A DNA stretch of 64,000 bases, taken from assembly GCA_902779845.1 (NCBI GenBank), contig CACZCZ010000007.1, positions 1 through 64,000 on the forward strand, read 5' to 3'. This document shows, piece after piece, positions 33,708-42,499 of the stretch. The DNA comes from an uncultured Bacteroidales bacterium (lineage in GTDB: Bacteria > Bacteroidota > Bacteroidia > Bacteroidales > Bacteroidaceae). Positions within the stretch are counted from its first letter, which is position 1. The number at the start of each line of letters is the position of its first letter. The position numbers were made by a program, and so were the translations under genes. The notes under the pieces were generated by a model. That model searched no databases. It saw nothing but the letters and a program-made list of their open reading frames with translations, and was not told the DNA's origin.

Positions 33708-35479
33708 TGTGCGATGGCGTCCTGTGAGGGACGTTCGATTTCCAACTTATATTTCTTGACAATCTCGATGATCTGCTGCTGGAGCTTGGCAGGGGCTACG
33801 CCTTTCAGCGTGGCTACGAGGTTGTAGCCGGCCTTGCGCAAGATGGGGATGATGTCGGCGGGCACGCCCAGGGCTTGGAAGGCCTCGTCCTTGTCGCGCG
33901 GCGCCTTCACCTCGGGTTTCATCTGCGGGAAGAGCATCACCTCGCCGATGGCGAACTTGCCTGTGAGCAGCATCACCAGACGGTCGATGCCGATGCCGAT
34001 ACCGAAGGTGGGGGGCATTCCGTACTGCAGGGCGCGCAGGAAATCCTGATCGATGATCATGGCCTCGTCGTCGCCCTTGTCGGCAAGCTTCATCTGCTCG
34101 ATGAAGCGCTCCTCCTGATCGATGGGGTCGTTGAGCTCGGAGTAGGCGTTGGCCAGCTCCTTGCCGTTGACCATCAGCTCGAAGCGCTCGGTGAGGCCGG
34201 GCTTCGAGCGGTGCATCTTCGTCAGCGGCGACATCTCCACGGGGTAGTCGGTGATGAAGGTAGGCTGGATGAAGGTGCCTTCGCACGTCTCACCGAAGAT
34301 TTCATCGATGAGCTTGCCCTTGCCCATGGTCTCATCCACCTCGATACCGAGTTTCTTGGCCACGGCGCGAATCTCGTCCTCATTCATGGGATAGAGGTCG
34401 TAGCCGGTCTTCTCCTTGATGGCATCGAGAATGGGCAGACGACGGAAGGGGGCCTTGAAGGAGATGACCTGACCGTCGATCTCCACCTCGGGCTTGCCAT
34501 TCACAGCCGTGCAGATCTGCTCCAGCATCCGCTCAGTGAAGCCCATGCCCCAGTTCAGGTCCTTGTAGCTCACGTAGAGCTCCATGCAGGTGAATTCGGG
34601 ATTGTGGGTCTTGTCCATTCCTTCATTGCGGAAGTTCTTGCCCATCTCATAGACGCCCTCGAAGCCGCCCACAATGAGACGCTTCAGGTAGAGCTCCGTG
34701 GCGATACGCATATACATATCCTGGTTCAGGGCGTTGAAATGGGTCATGAACGGACGTGCCGAAGCGCCGCCGGGGATGTTCTGCAGGATGGGAGTATCGA
34801 CCTCCGTGTAGCCGGCCTCGTCGAGGATGCGGCGCATCGTGCGGATGATGGTGGCGCGCTTCAGGAACGTCTCCTTCACACCGGCGTTGACGACCAGATC
34901 CACATAACGCTGACGATAGCGCAGCTCGGGGTCGTCGAAGCTGTCATAGACATTACCCTCGGCGTCCGTCTTCACCACAGGCAGCGGCTTCAGGCTCTTG
35001 CTCAGCAGCGTCATCTCCATGACATGCACGCTGATCTCACCGGTCTTCGTGCGGAAGACATAACCCTTCACGCCGATGAAGTCGCCCAGGTCAAGGAGTT
35101 TCTTAAACACCACGTTGTACAGATCCTTGTTCTCGTCCGGACAGATGGCATCGCGCTGCACATACACTTGAATCCTTCCCTTACTATCCTGCAACTCCGC
35201 GAAGCCGGCCTTGCCCATGATGCGCTTTCCCATGACGCGCCCGGCGATGCTCACGACGGGACTGTTCTCGGGTGTCGCGGTCTCACGTACATCATTGCCC
35301 TCCTCGTCCTTGCCGACGATGGGCAGGTCCACGAAGCTGTTGATGATATCCGTGCTCCAAGCAGTGACGGGGAACTCGGCGGCAGGATAAGGCTCTATGC
35401 CCATATCGCGCAGCGCCTGCATATTCTGACGGCGAACGATTTCCTGTTCGCTCAACTCAAGTACTTTCAAGTCCAACAT
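33695..35479 (-). CDS. lysS: Lysyl-tRNA synthetase (class II)
   Basis: The 594-aa class II synthetase charges tRNA-Lys. An OB-fold anticodon-binding domain ([23 protein letters not shown]) is followed by the catalytic core with motif 2 ([20 protein letters not shown]) and motif 3 ([15 protein letters not shown]). The C-terminal about 80 residues ([14 protein letters not shown], then [20 protein letters not shown]) are the extra helix-hairpin-like tail found in Bacteroidetes enzymes. It is the first gene of the long minus-strand run, behind a TATCTTTG -7 box at 35523-35530. Confidence 0.96.
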   Translation of the reverse strand: MLDLKVLELSEQEIVRRQNMQALRDMGIEPYPAAEFPVTAWSTDIINSFVDLPIVGKDEEGNDVRETATPENSPVVSIAGRVMGKRIMGKAGFAELQDSKGRIQVYVQRDAICPDENKDLYNVVFKKLLDLGDFIGVKGYVFRTKTGEISVHVMEMTLLSKSLKPLPVVKTDAEGNVYDSFDDPELRYRQRYVDLVVNAGVKETFLKRATIIRTMRRILDEAGYTEVDTPILQNIPGGASARPFMTHFNALNQDMYMRIATELYLKRLIVGGFEGVYEMGKNFRNEGMDKTHNPEFTCMELYVSYKDLNWGMGFTERMLEQICTAVNGKPEVEIDGQVISFKAPFRRLPILDAIKEKTGYDLYPMNEDEIRAVAKKLGIEVDETMGKGKLIDEIFGETCEGTFIQPTFITDYPVEMSPLTKMHRSKPGLTERFELMVNGKELANAYSELNDPIDQEERFIEQMKLADKGDDEAMIIDQDFLRALQYGMPPTFGIGIGIDRLVMLLTGKFAIGEVMLFPQMKPEVKAPRDKDEAFQALGVPADIIPILRKAGYNLVATLKGVAPAKLQQQIIEIVKKYKLEIERPSQDAIAQWTA

Positions 35480-35522
35480 ATATGATTCTGCAATTTGACG
35501 ATTTCTATTTTATTATTCGCGG

Positions 35523-35530
35523 CAAAGATA
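35523..35530 (-). promoter_or_regulatory. Promoter -7 box of lysS
   Basis: Minus-strand TATCTTTG fits the consensus, 43 bases before the start codon; no strong -33 box is seen. Confidence 0.5.
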
Positions 35531-35659
35531 CAACAAAAAATCGAGAGCAAGGGCAAGGAAATTCTTAAAAATGGTTGAAAGAAGCGAGTTTCAGGCATCA
35601 CGGACAAAAAGTTCATGCTTTCGGTCAAAAAACATAGCCTCCGCACACCGTAAAGCACG

Positions 35660-35667
35660 TAACTTTG
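35660..35667 (+). promoter_or_regulatory. Promoter -7 box of rhaA
   Basis: TAACTTTG fits the consensus about 70 bases upstream of the rhaA start; the 5' leader is therefore fairly long. Confidence 0.5.
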
Positions 35668-35738
35668 TGCCCGAAATCATCACCCATCCTAAATCTTTAC
35701 ACAAGAAACGCTAAACATTAAACGAATAATCATATCGT

Positions 35739-36989
35739 ATGAAAGAATCCCTTATCCAGCAGTCTTACGAGATTGCACGTGAACGTTATGCCGCCATCGG
35801 AGTGGACACCGACAAGGCGATTGAACAACTGGAAAAGACACCCATCAGCCTGCATTGCTGGCAGGCCGACGACGTAGTAGGCTTCGAGCGCAACGAAGCC
35901 CTCAGCGGCGGTATTCAGACCACCGGCAACTACCCGGGTCGTGCACGTAATATAGAAGAGGTACGCGCCGACGTGGCCTTCGCCAAGAGCCTCCTCGCCG
36001 GCAACCACCGTCTGAACCTGCACGAGATCTACGGCGACTTCGGCGGACAGTTCGTGGATCGCGACCAGGTGGAGATCAAGCACTTCGAGAGCTGGATACA
36101 GTGGGCCAAGGAGCAGGGCATGAAACTCGACTTCAACAGCACCAGCTTCTCACACCCCAAGAGCGGCAACCTCACCCTCAGCAACCCCGACCCCGCCATC
36201 CGCGAGTTCTGGATTGAGCACACCAAGCGCTGCCGCCGTATCGCCGACGCCATGGGTAAGGCTCAGGGCGACCCCGCCATCATGAATATCTGGGTGCACG
36301 ACGGCTCGAAGGACCAGACGGTAGAGCGCAAGCGCTACCGCGAGATCTTCGCCGAGAGCCTCGACGAAATTCTGAAGGAGGACCTGCCCGGCATGAAGAC
36401 CTGCCTCGAAGCCAAGCTCTTCGGCATCGGCCTCGAGAGCTACACCGTTGGTTCCCATGACTTTGTCGCCGGCTACTGCGCCACCCGCAAGCTGATGTAC
36501 ACGCTCGACACAGGTCACTACGAGCAGACGGAAAACGTCTCCGACATGGTCGCCTCGCTGCTCCTCTTCGTGCCCGAACTGATGCTCCACGTCTCTCGCC
36601 CCATCCGTTGGGACAGCGACCACGTCACCATCATGAACGACCAGACGCTGGACCTCTTCAAGGAACTCATCCGCGCCGATGCCCTCAACCGTGCACACAT
36701 CGGTCTCGACTACTTCGATGCCAGCATCAACCGCATCGGAGCATATATAATAGGTACGCGCGCTACACAGAAGTGCCTCCTCCAAGCCCTCCTCGAGCCC
36801 CTCGCCAAGCTGCGCGAATACGAGGATCGCGGCCAGCACTTCGAACGCCTCGCCCTCCTCGAGGAAGCCAAGTCCCTCCCCTTCGGCGCCGTCTTCGACT
36901 ACTTCAACCTCAAGAACAACGTCCCCGTCGGCGAGTCCTTCATCCCCGCCATTCAGGAGTACGAAAAGAACGTTACCAGCAAGAGGTAA
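35739..36989 (+). CDS. rhaA: L-rhamnose isomerase
   Basis: The 416-aa metal-dependent barrel enzyme converts L-rhamnose to L-rhamnulose. Family segments: PISLHCWQADDVVGFE, NLHEIYGDFGGQFVDRD, KLDFNSTSFSHPKS, MNIWVHDGSKD, YTLDTGHYEQTENVSD, and LHVSRPIRWDSDHV. RhaD and a sugar permease are found from 45.3 to 47.7 kb on the same strand; the intervening about 8 kb is accessory DNA. No rhaB kinase or RhaR-type regulator is in the window. Confidence 0.96.
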   Translation: MKESLIQQSYEIARERYAAIGVDTDKAIEQLEKTPISLHCWQADDVVGFERNEALSGGIQTTGNYPGRARNIEEVRADVAFAKSLLAGNHRLNLHEIYGDFGGQFVDRDQVEIKHFESWIQWAKEQGMKLDFNSTSFSHPKSGNLTLSNPDPAIREFWIEHTKRCRRIADAMGKAQGDPAIMNIWVHDGSKDQTVERKRYREIFAESLDEILKEDLPGMKTCLEAKLFGIGLESYTVGSHDFVAGYCATRKLMYTLDTGHYEQTENVSDMVASLLLFVPELMLHVSRPIRWDSDHVTIMNDQTLDLFKELIRADALNRAHIGLDYFDASINRIGAYIIGTRATQKCLLQALLEPLAKLREYEDRGQHFERLALLEEAKSLPFGAVFDYFNLKNNVPVGESFIPAIQEYEKNVTSKR

Positions 36990-37349
36990 CCCGGAAGCCG
37001 CAAAGCTGCAACTGACCAGCCTCTCACGCGCGCACGCGCGATAAATTTTCCTCAAAATAACCTACACACCGTCACCCTTGAACGTAAGTTGCAGATTTGC
37101 AATGCGTTCAGAGGTGACGGTTTTGGTGTAGGATAGCTGAAAAGGTGTAGGTTTTAACACTTTTTTCTCATTCTCACGCCTCAGCTCATCCTTTTCGCCA
37201 CCTCTCCCCTCCCCTTTCTCATCTTCAACCCCTCTTATCCTCCACCATCATTTCCCTACCCCCACAGCCATCTTCCTTATCCTCCGCTCCCTTCTCCCCC
37301 TTTCGCAGCTCCTCTCATGCCCATCTCCAACCTCACATATCAGCATCTT
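36990..37349. other. Non-coding stretch: long hairpin and pyrimidine-rich tract
   Basis: A long imperfect inverted repeat (37061-37132; cctacac...ccgtcacc paired with ggtgacgg...gtgtagg) is followed by about 145 bases (37190-37335) made almost only of C and T on the plus strand. No gene is seen. The hairpin may end rhaA transcription. Confidence 0.6.
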
Positions 37350-37356
37350 TTAATTA

Positions 37357-37422
37357 TTCCATGGCCTTGGAACAATCATTCTATGGTCACGGAATAATCA
37401 TTCCAAGGCCATGGAATAATCG
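37357..37422. promoter_or_regulatory. Three 22-bp iterons with palindromic cores, likely operator
   Basis: Three direct repeats of 22 bases (37357, 37379, 37401), each a 16-base palindrome-like core (ttccatggccttggaa, ttctatggtcacggaa, ttccaaggccatggaa) plus a taatca-type spacer. The first and third cores also form a perfect 20-base inverted repeat. They lie 28 bases upstream of the promoter of the HU-like gene, on one face of the helix two turns apart. Confidence 0.7.
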
Positions 37423-37449
37423 CCAAATTGTGATTTATCGAGCAAAAGA

Positions 37450-37481
37450 TTTGGTTGTGTCGGGCAAAAGCATTACCTTTG
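37450..37481 (+). promoter_or_regulatory. Promoter of the HU-like gene
   Basis: TTTG (37450-37453) and TACCTTTG (37474-37481) are exactly 20 bases apart; the start codon is 36 bases further on. Confidence 0.75.
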
Positions 37482-37517
37482 CGGACGTTATGAATGCCTC
37501 TTTAAATATATGTCATT

Positions 37518-38135
37518 ATGGAGATAAAATTCACAATCGCTAAACGCGCCGCGACCCCTGCCGAGGGAGGCGAGATTCGTCTGCAACCTCGTTTGGAGAA
37601 ACGTCCTACCGTCAATGCCATTGAGTTCCAACGCAGCCCATCTCGTCTAAATTCCTCCATTTCATCGGGAGAATTGGTACATGCTTTGGGCGATTTGCAG
37701 CGCATCATGCTCCACGAAATGGAGAAAGGCAACGCCGTCAACCTGCCAGGTATCGGCACCTTCCGGCTCTCCCTCAAAGGCGAGATCGAGGTGAAAGACG
37801 GCTACTATCACGGTCGCGATGTCCACGTCGTCGGCATCAACTTCCAGCCCGACCGCGAGCTGTTGTCTGAAGTCAAGAAATTCAAGGTCAGCCAGGTACC
37901 CTTCGGACAGGCATTCCACACGGAAGAGGATGACATCAACGAGCGCTTCACTGCCCTCTTTGCCGACCACGAGACCATCACGCACAAAAACGTCCGTTAT
38001 GCCTTCGAGCTGACCCTCACGCCCCACCGTGTCAGCTCCCTCCTCCAGCGCCTCGTCCGCGAAGGCCGCCTCATCCGCATCGGCGACGGCTGCCAAACCC
38101 GCTATCGCCCCGCCCCCGGCCATTTCGGTCGCTGA
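37518..38135 (+). CDS. HU-like DNA-binding protein with C-terminal extension
   Basis: The 205-aa product begins with the Bacteroidetes 'HU-like' fold: SGELVHALGDLQRIMLHEMEKG and NAVNLPGIGTFRLSL, where the GIGTF turn is typical. The C-terminal part (about residues 140-205) reads as a small winged helix (TITHKNVRYAF, PHRVSSLLQRLVREGRLIRIG). Such proteins are thought to organise DNA. The gene has its own promoter and an unusual upstream iteron array that could be its own binding site. Confidence 0.82.
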   Translation: MEIKFTIAKRAATPAEGGEIRLQPRLEKRPTVNAIEFQRSPSRLNSSISSGELVHALGDLQRIMLHEMEKGNAVNLPGIGTFRLSLKGEIEVKDGYYHGRDVHVVGINFQPDRELLSEVKKFKVSQVPFGQAFHTEEDDINERFTALFADHETITHKNVRYAFELTLTPHRVSSLLQRLVREGRLIRIGDGCQTRYRPAPGHFGR

Positions 38136-38444
38136 AAGCAGAGGGTGTTGAAACACAGACTACTGAAAGAAGACTATCAAACGGTTACAAATTGTAACGC
38201 TTTCAAACCCCATGCATCTGACGGCAAGATGCGCCTGACCGACGTGGCTGATACAGAGCAGCAAACTCGGCCGCAGCATCATTTCAAAATCGAAGACCTG
38301 CGACCATCTGTTGCCTGACAAAACAATAGAGATGCCAAGATGATTATTAATGTTTACCTGCATCGGGAGCGGCATTTTCCTAAATAATTGCACCAAGAAT
38401 GTCACATTTCCGTAAAATAATTACGGAGTTTGAGCATTTTTCTA
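38136..38444. other. Spacer without a convincing gene
   Basis: A minus-strand frame of 81 codons (38160-38405) exists, with no promoter, Shine-Dalgarno-like context or known motif. A short hairpin (ccgtaa...ttacgg, 38410-38426) precedes the next promoter box. Confidence 0.4.
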
Positions 38445-38452
38445 TATATTTG
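38445..38452 (+). promoter_or_regulatory. Promoter -7 box of the AAA15/TOPRIM pair
   Basis: TATATTTG lies 25 bases before the ATG at 38478 and inside the longer frame starting at 38430, which it argues against. Confidence 0.5.
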
Positions 38453-38477
38453 CGGCGAAAATACTAAAAAAGTGCTT

Positions 38478-39578
38478 ATGCTTATCAAATTTGCCGTAAA
38501 AAACTTCCGAGGCTTTGCTGAAAGGATTGAGTGGGACCTGTCGCATCCCAATAACTACACATTCAACACATACGCCATTAAAGAGGGCATCATCAAGAAT
38601 GGTATTATCTATGGCCCTAACGGGTCCGGGAAGTCGAACTTTGCCCTGGCAATTTTCGATATAGAGAATCACCTGTCTGCCAAATGGAAGAAGACAGACT
38701 ATTACACAAACTTTGTTTATACCGGCGCTCCCACTTCACCCGTTGAATTCGAATATCTGTTCAAATTCGGCAATGATATTATTGAATATAGATACTCGAA
38801 GAATTCCGCCGGATTATTATTATCTGAGTCATTACGTGTGAATCAGAATCTGATTTTCAGGAAGGATGAGTCCATCTTTGAGATTGACGAGAGCCAATTT
38901 AAAATAGAAGCAGCGATTAAAGAAAGCTTCAAACAAAATGTGAACAGTGTTTCTGTCATCAATTTTTTGACGGCTTCATTCCCTTTTTCACAGGATCACT
39001 ATATCGTCAAACTCATTCTGTTTGTGAACTCCATGTTGTGGTTCAAGAACTTGGACAGCCGTGAATTCATTGGATTAGAAACTGCCAGTTTTAACATAGA
39101 AGAATTTATTATTCAGAACAAGTATGTTGAAGACTTTACAGATTTCTTAGCAAAGGTAAGTGACCAGCATTTCAAGTTTGTAACACCCAAAGAAGGCGAT
39201 AAGAATCTTTATTGTGAGATAGAGGGAAATACCATTCCCTTCCTTTTAATGGCATCTACGGGAACTCAAGCATTGGAATTACTTTATGTTTGGATTAAAA
39301 GGATGTCAGCAGCTTCGTTTGTCTTTATTGACGAGTTTGACGCCTTCTATCATTTCAAGTTGGCTTTCGAAGTCTGCAAACAATTGTTCCATCTCGATTG
39401 CCAAGTGTTCACATCTTCTCACAACACCTATCTGATGACGAACGATTTGCTTCGCCCCGATTGCAACTTTATTCTACAAAACAACAAGATTAAGCCCCTG
39501 CATGCTTGCACAGATAAAGAATTGAGATTCGGACATAATATTGAAAAACTATTCCGTGGAGGAGCATTTGAGGTATGA
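38478..39578 (+). CDS. AAA15/OLD-type ATPase (PARIS AriA-like)
   Basis: The 366-aa product has an SMC/ABC-like ATPase core: FAVKNFRGF at the start, Walker A GPNGSGKS at 46-53, a signature-like FLLMASTGTQALELL, Walker B FVFIDEFDAF at about 283-292, and SSHNTYLM after it. The start at 38478 (MLIKFAVKNFRGF) fits the family and the promoter position. It overlaps the following TOPRIM gene by 4 bases (ATGA). An AAA15 ATPase followed by a TOPRIM partner is the layout of the PARIS anti-phage system; the small size and family divergence leave other two-gene ATPase/TOPRIM systems possible. Confidence 0.8.
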   Translation: MLIKFAVKNFRGFAERIEWDLSHPNNYTFNTYAIKEGIIKNGIIYGPNGSGKSNFALAIFDIENHLSAKWKKTDYYTNFVYTGAPTSPVEFEYLFKFGNDIIEYRYSKNSAGLLLSESLRVNQNLIFRKDESIFEIDESQFKIEAAIKESFKQNVNSVSVINFLTASFPFSQDHYIVKLILFVNSMLWFKNLDSREFIGLETASFNIEEFIIQNKYVEDFTDFLAKVSDQHFKFVTPKEGDKNLYCEIEGNTIPFLLMASTGTQALELLYVWIKRMSAASFVFIDEFDAFYHFKLAFEVCKQLFHLDCQVFTSSHNTYLMTNDLLRPDCNFILQNNKIKPLHACTDKELRFGHNIEKLFRGGAFEV

Positions 39579-40408
39579 TACTATTTATATTTGAAGGTAA
39601 GGACGACAAGACTTATTTTGAGTCTCTCAAACGACTTTTCTTCCCAGAGAAGTCGGAGACCTTCGTATGCACATATAATAGCAACATCTATTCGCTCTAT
39701 ACAAAGCTGAAAGCTCATGACGCGCTGAATGGCAAGTTAGAAGTAAATACTGTGTCCGTCTTCAAGGAAATCCTGACAGAAAAAGGTGACAACACATTAA
39801 AGGACATCAGAGAAGACGAGGTTTCTGAAATCTATCTCTTCTTTGACTACGATTTCCAGGAGAAACATAGAACGCTCGAAGAGAACAACAAACATCTGAG
39901 TGAGATGCTTGACTATTTCACAGACGAGACAGGCAACGGCAAGCTCTACATTAACTATCCTATGGTAGAATCTCTTCGCTACACCAAAGAATTGCCAGAC
40001 GATAATTATTGGAGCTATACAGTAACTCGTCAGAAGTGCCAAGAGGAAAGTTTCAAGCATCAGGTTCACGAGTTCTCATTCTACAAGTCAAATCTGGAAT
40101 ATCTCGTGCTCACCATCAAACCTGCAGACGACGAAACCAAGATTCAGCAGAAGACAGATGCGGCCAAAACGAATTGGCTTCATCTTGTCACAATGAACAC
40201 AAGCAAGGCTAACTACATTTGCAATGACAAGGCCGAGCTTCCTGAAGAAGTTAATTCACAGAAAGAGATATACGATAATCAACTTGCCAAGTATGTAGAT
40301 ACAGAAGAATGCAAGGTCGCCATCCTTAATGCGTTTCCGATATTCTTGTTCGACTACTTTGGCAAAAAGATTGTCAGTGACAGAAAAGAAACAGACAGAA
40401 CCGAATAA
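39575..40408 (+). CDS. TOPRIM-like protein, partner of the AAA15 ATPase (AriB-like)
   Basis: The 277-aa product begins with a TOPRIM-like motif (ILFIFEGKDDKTYFESL, conserved Glu at residue 7) and has the matching acidic pair in IYLFFDYDFQEKH. This is the pattern of DUF4435/RloB-type TOPRIM effectors. In PARIS the effector is released when the ATPase senses a phage anti-restriction protein and then cleaves tRNA. Here it starts in an ATGA overlap with the ATPase gene, so the two are made together. Confidence 0.7.
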   Translation: MILFIFEGKDDKTYFESLKRLFFPEKSETFVCTYNSNIYSLYTKLKAHDALNGKLEVNTVSVFKEILTEKGDNTLKDIREDEVSEIYLFFDYDFQEKHRTLEENNKHLSEMLDYFTDETGNGKLYINYPMVESLRYTKELPDDNYWSYTVTRQKCQEESFKHQVHEFSFYKSNLEYLVLTIKPADDETKIQQKTDAAKTNWLHLVTMNTSKANYICNDKAELPEEVNSQKEIYDNQLAKYVDTEECKVAILNAFPIFLFDYFGKKIVSDRKETDRTE

Positions 40409-40410
40409 AT

Positions 40411-40554
40411 ATGGAAAACAAAGAACCTGAATACGTTTACATACTCACTAATCCCAGCTTTCGCGATGATTGGGTGAAGATTGGCATAGAACCAAGTACT
40501 TTTCGTACATCTGAAAATGAAACATATACGCTTCAATCTGATATATTCAGCTAA
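40411..40554 (+). pseudogene. Truncated GIY-YIG (T5orf172-type) nuclease fragment
   Basis: A 47-aa frame 2 bases after the TOPRIM gene reads EPEYVYILTNPSFRDDWVKI, the usual start of GIY-YIG/T5orf172 proteins. The rest is out of family and stops early, so only the N-terminus survives. It may be the scar of a replaced defence gene between the AAA15/TOPRIM pair and McrBC. Confidence 0.65.
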
Positions 40555-40645
40555 GACCGGTGCTGTGAGACCAAAAAGTAGAACTAAATAATTAGTTTCA
40601 AGCAAAGTTCTTGAATGACAAAATGAACGTTTAATAACGACATGT

Positions 40646-42499
40646 ATGGAAGAGAAACAGATTATAGCAAATTCTATAATAGAAGAACCTTCGGTATTTC
40701 CGAACGTGCAATACTGGTGGCTAAATAACAGCTCAGAAATATGGGATATAGAAGAATGTGCAATTGGAGACGAAAAAACGCTTTTATCCGTTAACAAAAA
40801 ATGGGATGGCAAGAATCTTAACAAGCGCGATATAGATTTTATAAAATGGTTAGATTGCTATCTTGTCAACACAAAAGACAATCCACGTATCGGGATTCCT
40901 ATATCGCGCAGAGAAATGGCGACTTCTTTTCTCGACTACTGTGGTATCAAAGTTGACGAAAAGGGATTGAAGACGGAGGCTTATCCCCGCTTTAAGGAGC
41001 TGTTACCAACGTACATTAAGGGGTCAACCTACGTGATGAATCCTGAGGTTGTGCTTTTATCGAAGAGCGATAAAGATAACAAGTTCAGACATTGTGCAGC
41101 ATGGCAATATCCAAATAATCCAGATGGATCTATTCGAACAGACAAGAATGGCAACAGATTCCCCCGCGTACTAACACCCAGCCTACGTTGTTATTACTTT
41201 TATCGCAAGACTGAAGTTCCTCGTTATTCCTACGACAAGAAACATATTGGCGATAAAGATTATGTGCAACCTGCGCCTAACAAAGATCCAGAGATTGGAT
41301 ACCCTGGCATTAAAAGTATTACTCCATCAAGTATGACAGCTTCTACAGATGTCCATAAAGGGGACTATGTCCTTTTATATGAACATGCTACTAAACAAAT
41401 AACAGGCCTTCTGAAAATTGTAAATGTAAATAGCAATCAGATTACATTACAAATCACGGAAATATATGACGAACCGGTATCTGTGGACAATACTGATGGA
41501 AACGAATATCTCTCTGAAGATTTAGATAGATTCATACCTTTAGACTATAAGGAATATAAAAACATTAGGAAAGGAATTGTATTAAAGAATCCGGAGTATG
41601 GTAATAGGAAGTATTCTCATGAAGATCTACTAAAAACAGCATTTATTGATAAGTCATTGTTAGATGATATCTATCAAACATTGATGGAAAAAAAATGTGT
41701 CATTCTACAAGGTGCACCTGGTGTCGGAAAAACTTACCTTGCGAAACGAATTGCATATTCTCGAATGGGATTGAAAGATGACAGTCGAATAGAGTTCGTG
41801 CAATTCCACCCCAATTACACGTACGAGGATTTTGTCATAGGATACAAGCCTAATAATGAGTCTAAACAGAGCGAAGGGAAGAAAAACGACGGAAGCTTTA
41901 TTTTAAGAGATGGCGTATTTAAGGCGTTTTGTGAAAATGCGAAAAAGGCTTCTAATTCAAAGAAAGATTATTACTTCATTATTGACGAAATCAACAGAGG
42001 GAACACAAGCAAGATTTTTGGCGAGGTATTTTCTTTAATAGAAAAAAACTATAGAAACCAACGTATTAAATTAGCATACTCTCAAAAGTCATTCAGGATT
42101 CCCCAGAATGTTTATATCATCGGCTTGATGAATACTGCTGACAGAAGTCTAGCAATGATTGATTTTGCATTACGTCGTCGCTTCCGATTTATTACTATAA
42201 AACCTGCTTTCCAGTCTGACTCCTTTAAGAAATATCAAAAGGAAGTTAACAACAAGACCTTCGATAAAGTTATTGAGGGTATAGTAGTCCTTAATGAAAC
42301 TATCAAAAAAGACCAGTCTCTAGGCGAAGGTTTCTGCATCGGACATAGTTATTTTTGTCTTAATCCCAAAGATGTCAATAAAGGAACATTGTATAGAATC
42401 CTAGAGTATGAAATAATTCCCATGCTTCAAGAATATTGGTTTGATAACGAAGGAAAATTCAATGAGGAAGCACGTAAATTACGAAACACTTTGAAATGA
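40646..42499 (+). CDS. McrB-type GTPase/AAA+ restriction subunit
   Basis: The 617-aa protein has the McrB AAA+ core in its second half: Walker A GAPGVGKT at about 357-364, FHPNYTYEDFVIGYKP, DEINRGNTSKIFGE at about 449, and NTADRSLAMIDFALRRRF at about 495. The first half (about residues 1-300) would hold the specificity domain; a beta-rich stretch (HKGDYVLLYEHATKQITGLLK) resembles an EVE/PUA-type reader of modified bases. With McrC it forms a methylation- or modification-dependent restriction system. It is AT-rich compared with core genes. The stop overlaps mcrC. Confidence 0.85.
   Translation: MEEKQIIANSIIEEPSVFPNVQYWWLNNSSEIWDIEECAIGDEKTLLSVNKKWDGKNLNKRDIDFIKWLDCYLVNTKDNPRIGIPISRREMATSFLDYCGIKVDEKGLKTEAYPRFKELLPTYIKGSTYVMNPEVVLLSKSDKDNKFRHCAAWQYPNNPDGSIRTDKNGNRFPRVLTPSLRCYYFYRKTEVPRYSYDKKHIGDKDYVQPAPNKDPEIGYPGIKSITPSSMTASTDVHKGDYVLLYEHATKQITGLLKIVNVNSNQITLQITEIYDEPVSVDNTDGNEYLSEDLDRFIPLDYKEYKNIRKGIVLKNPEYGNRKYSHEDLLKTAFIDKSLLDDIYQTLMEKKCVILQGAPGVGKTYLAKRIAYSRMGLKDDSRIEFVQFHPNYTYEDFVIGYKPNNESKQSEGKKNDGSFILRDGVFKAFCENAKKASNSKKDYYFIIDEINRGNTSKIFGEVFSLIEKNYRNQRIKLAYSQKSFRIPQNVYIIGLMNTADRSLAMIDFALRRRFRFITIKPAFQSDSFKKYQKEVNNKTFDKVIEGIVVLNETIKKDQSLGEGFCIGHSYFCLNPKDVNKGTLYRILEYEIIPMLQEYWFDNEGKFNEEARKLRNTLK

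Noticed and set aside
33875..35485. Long plus-strand open frame (536 codons) opposite lysS
   Set aside because: Shadow of lysS; the opposite strand has clear class II synthetase motifs.
37357..37422. Plasmid-type replication origin
   Set aside because: Iterons are present but no replication initiator gene, DnaA boxes or AT-rich melting region is associated; a promoter operator is the simpler reading.
38160..38405. 81-codon minus-strand ORF
   Set aside because: No promoter, coding bias or family; lies in a spacer between two plus-strand promoters.
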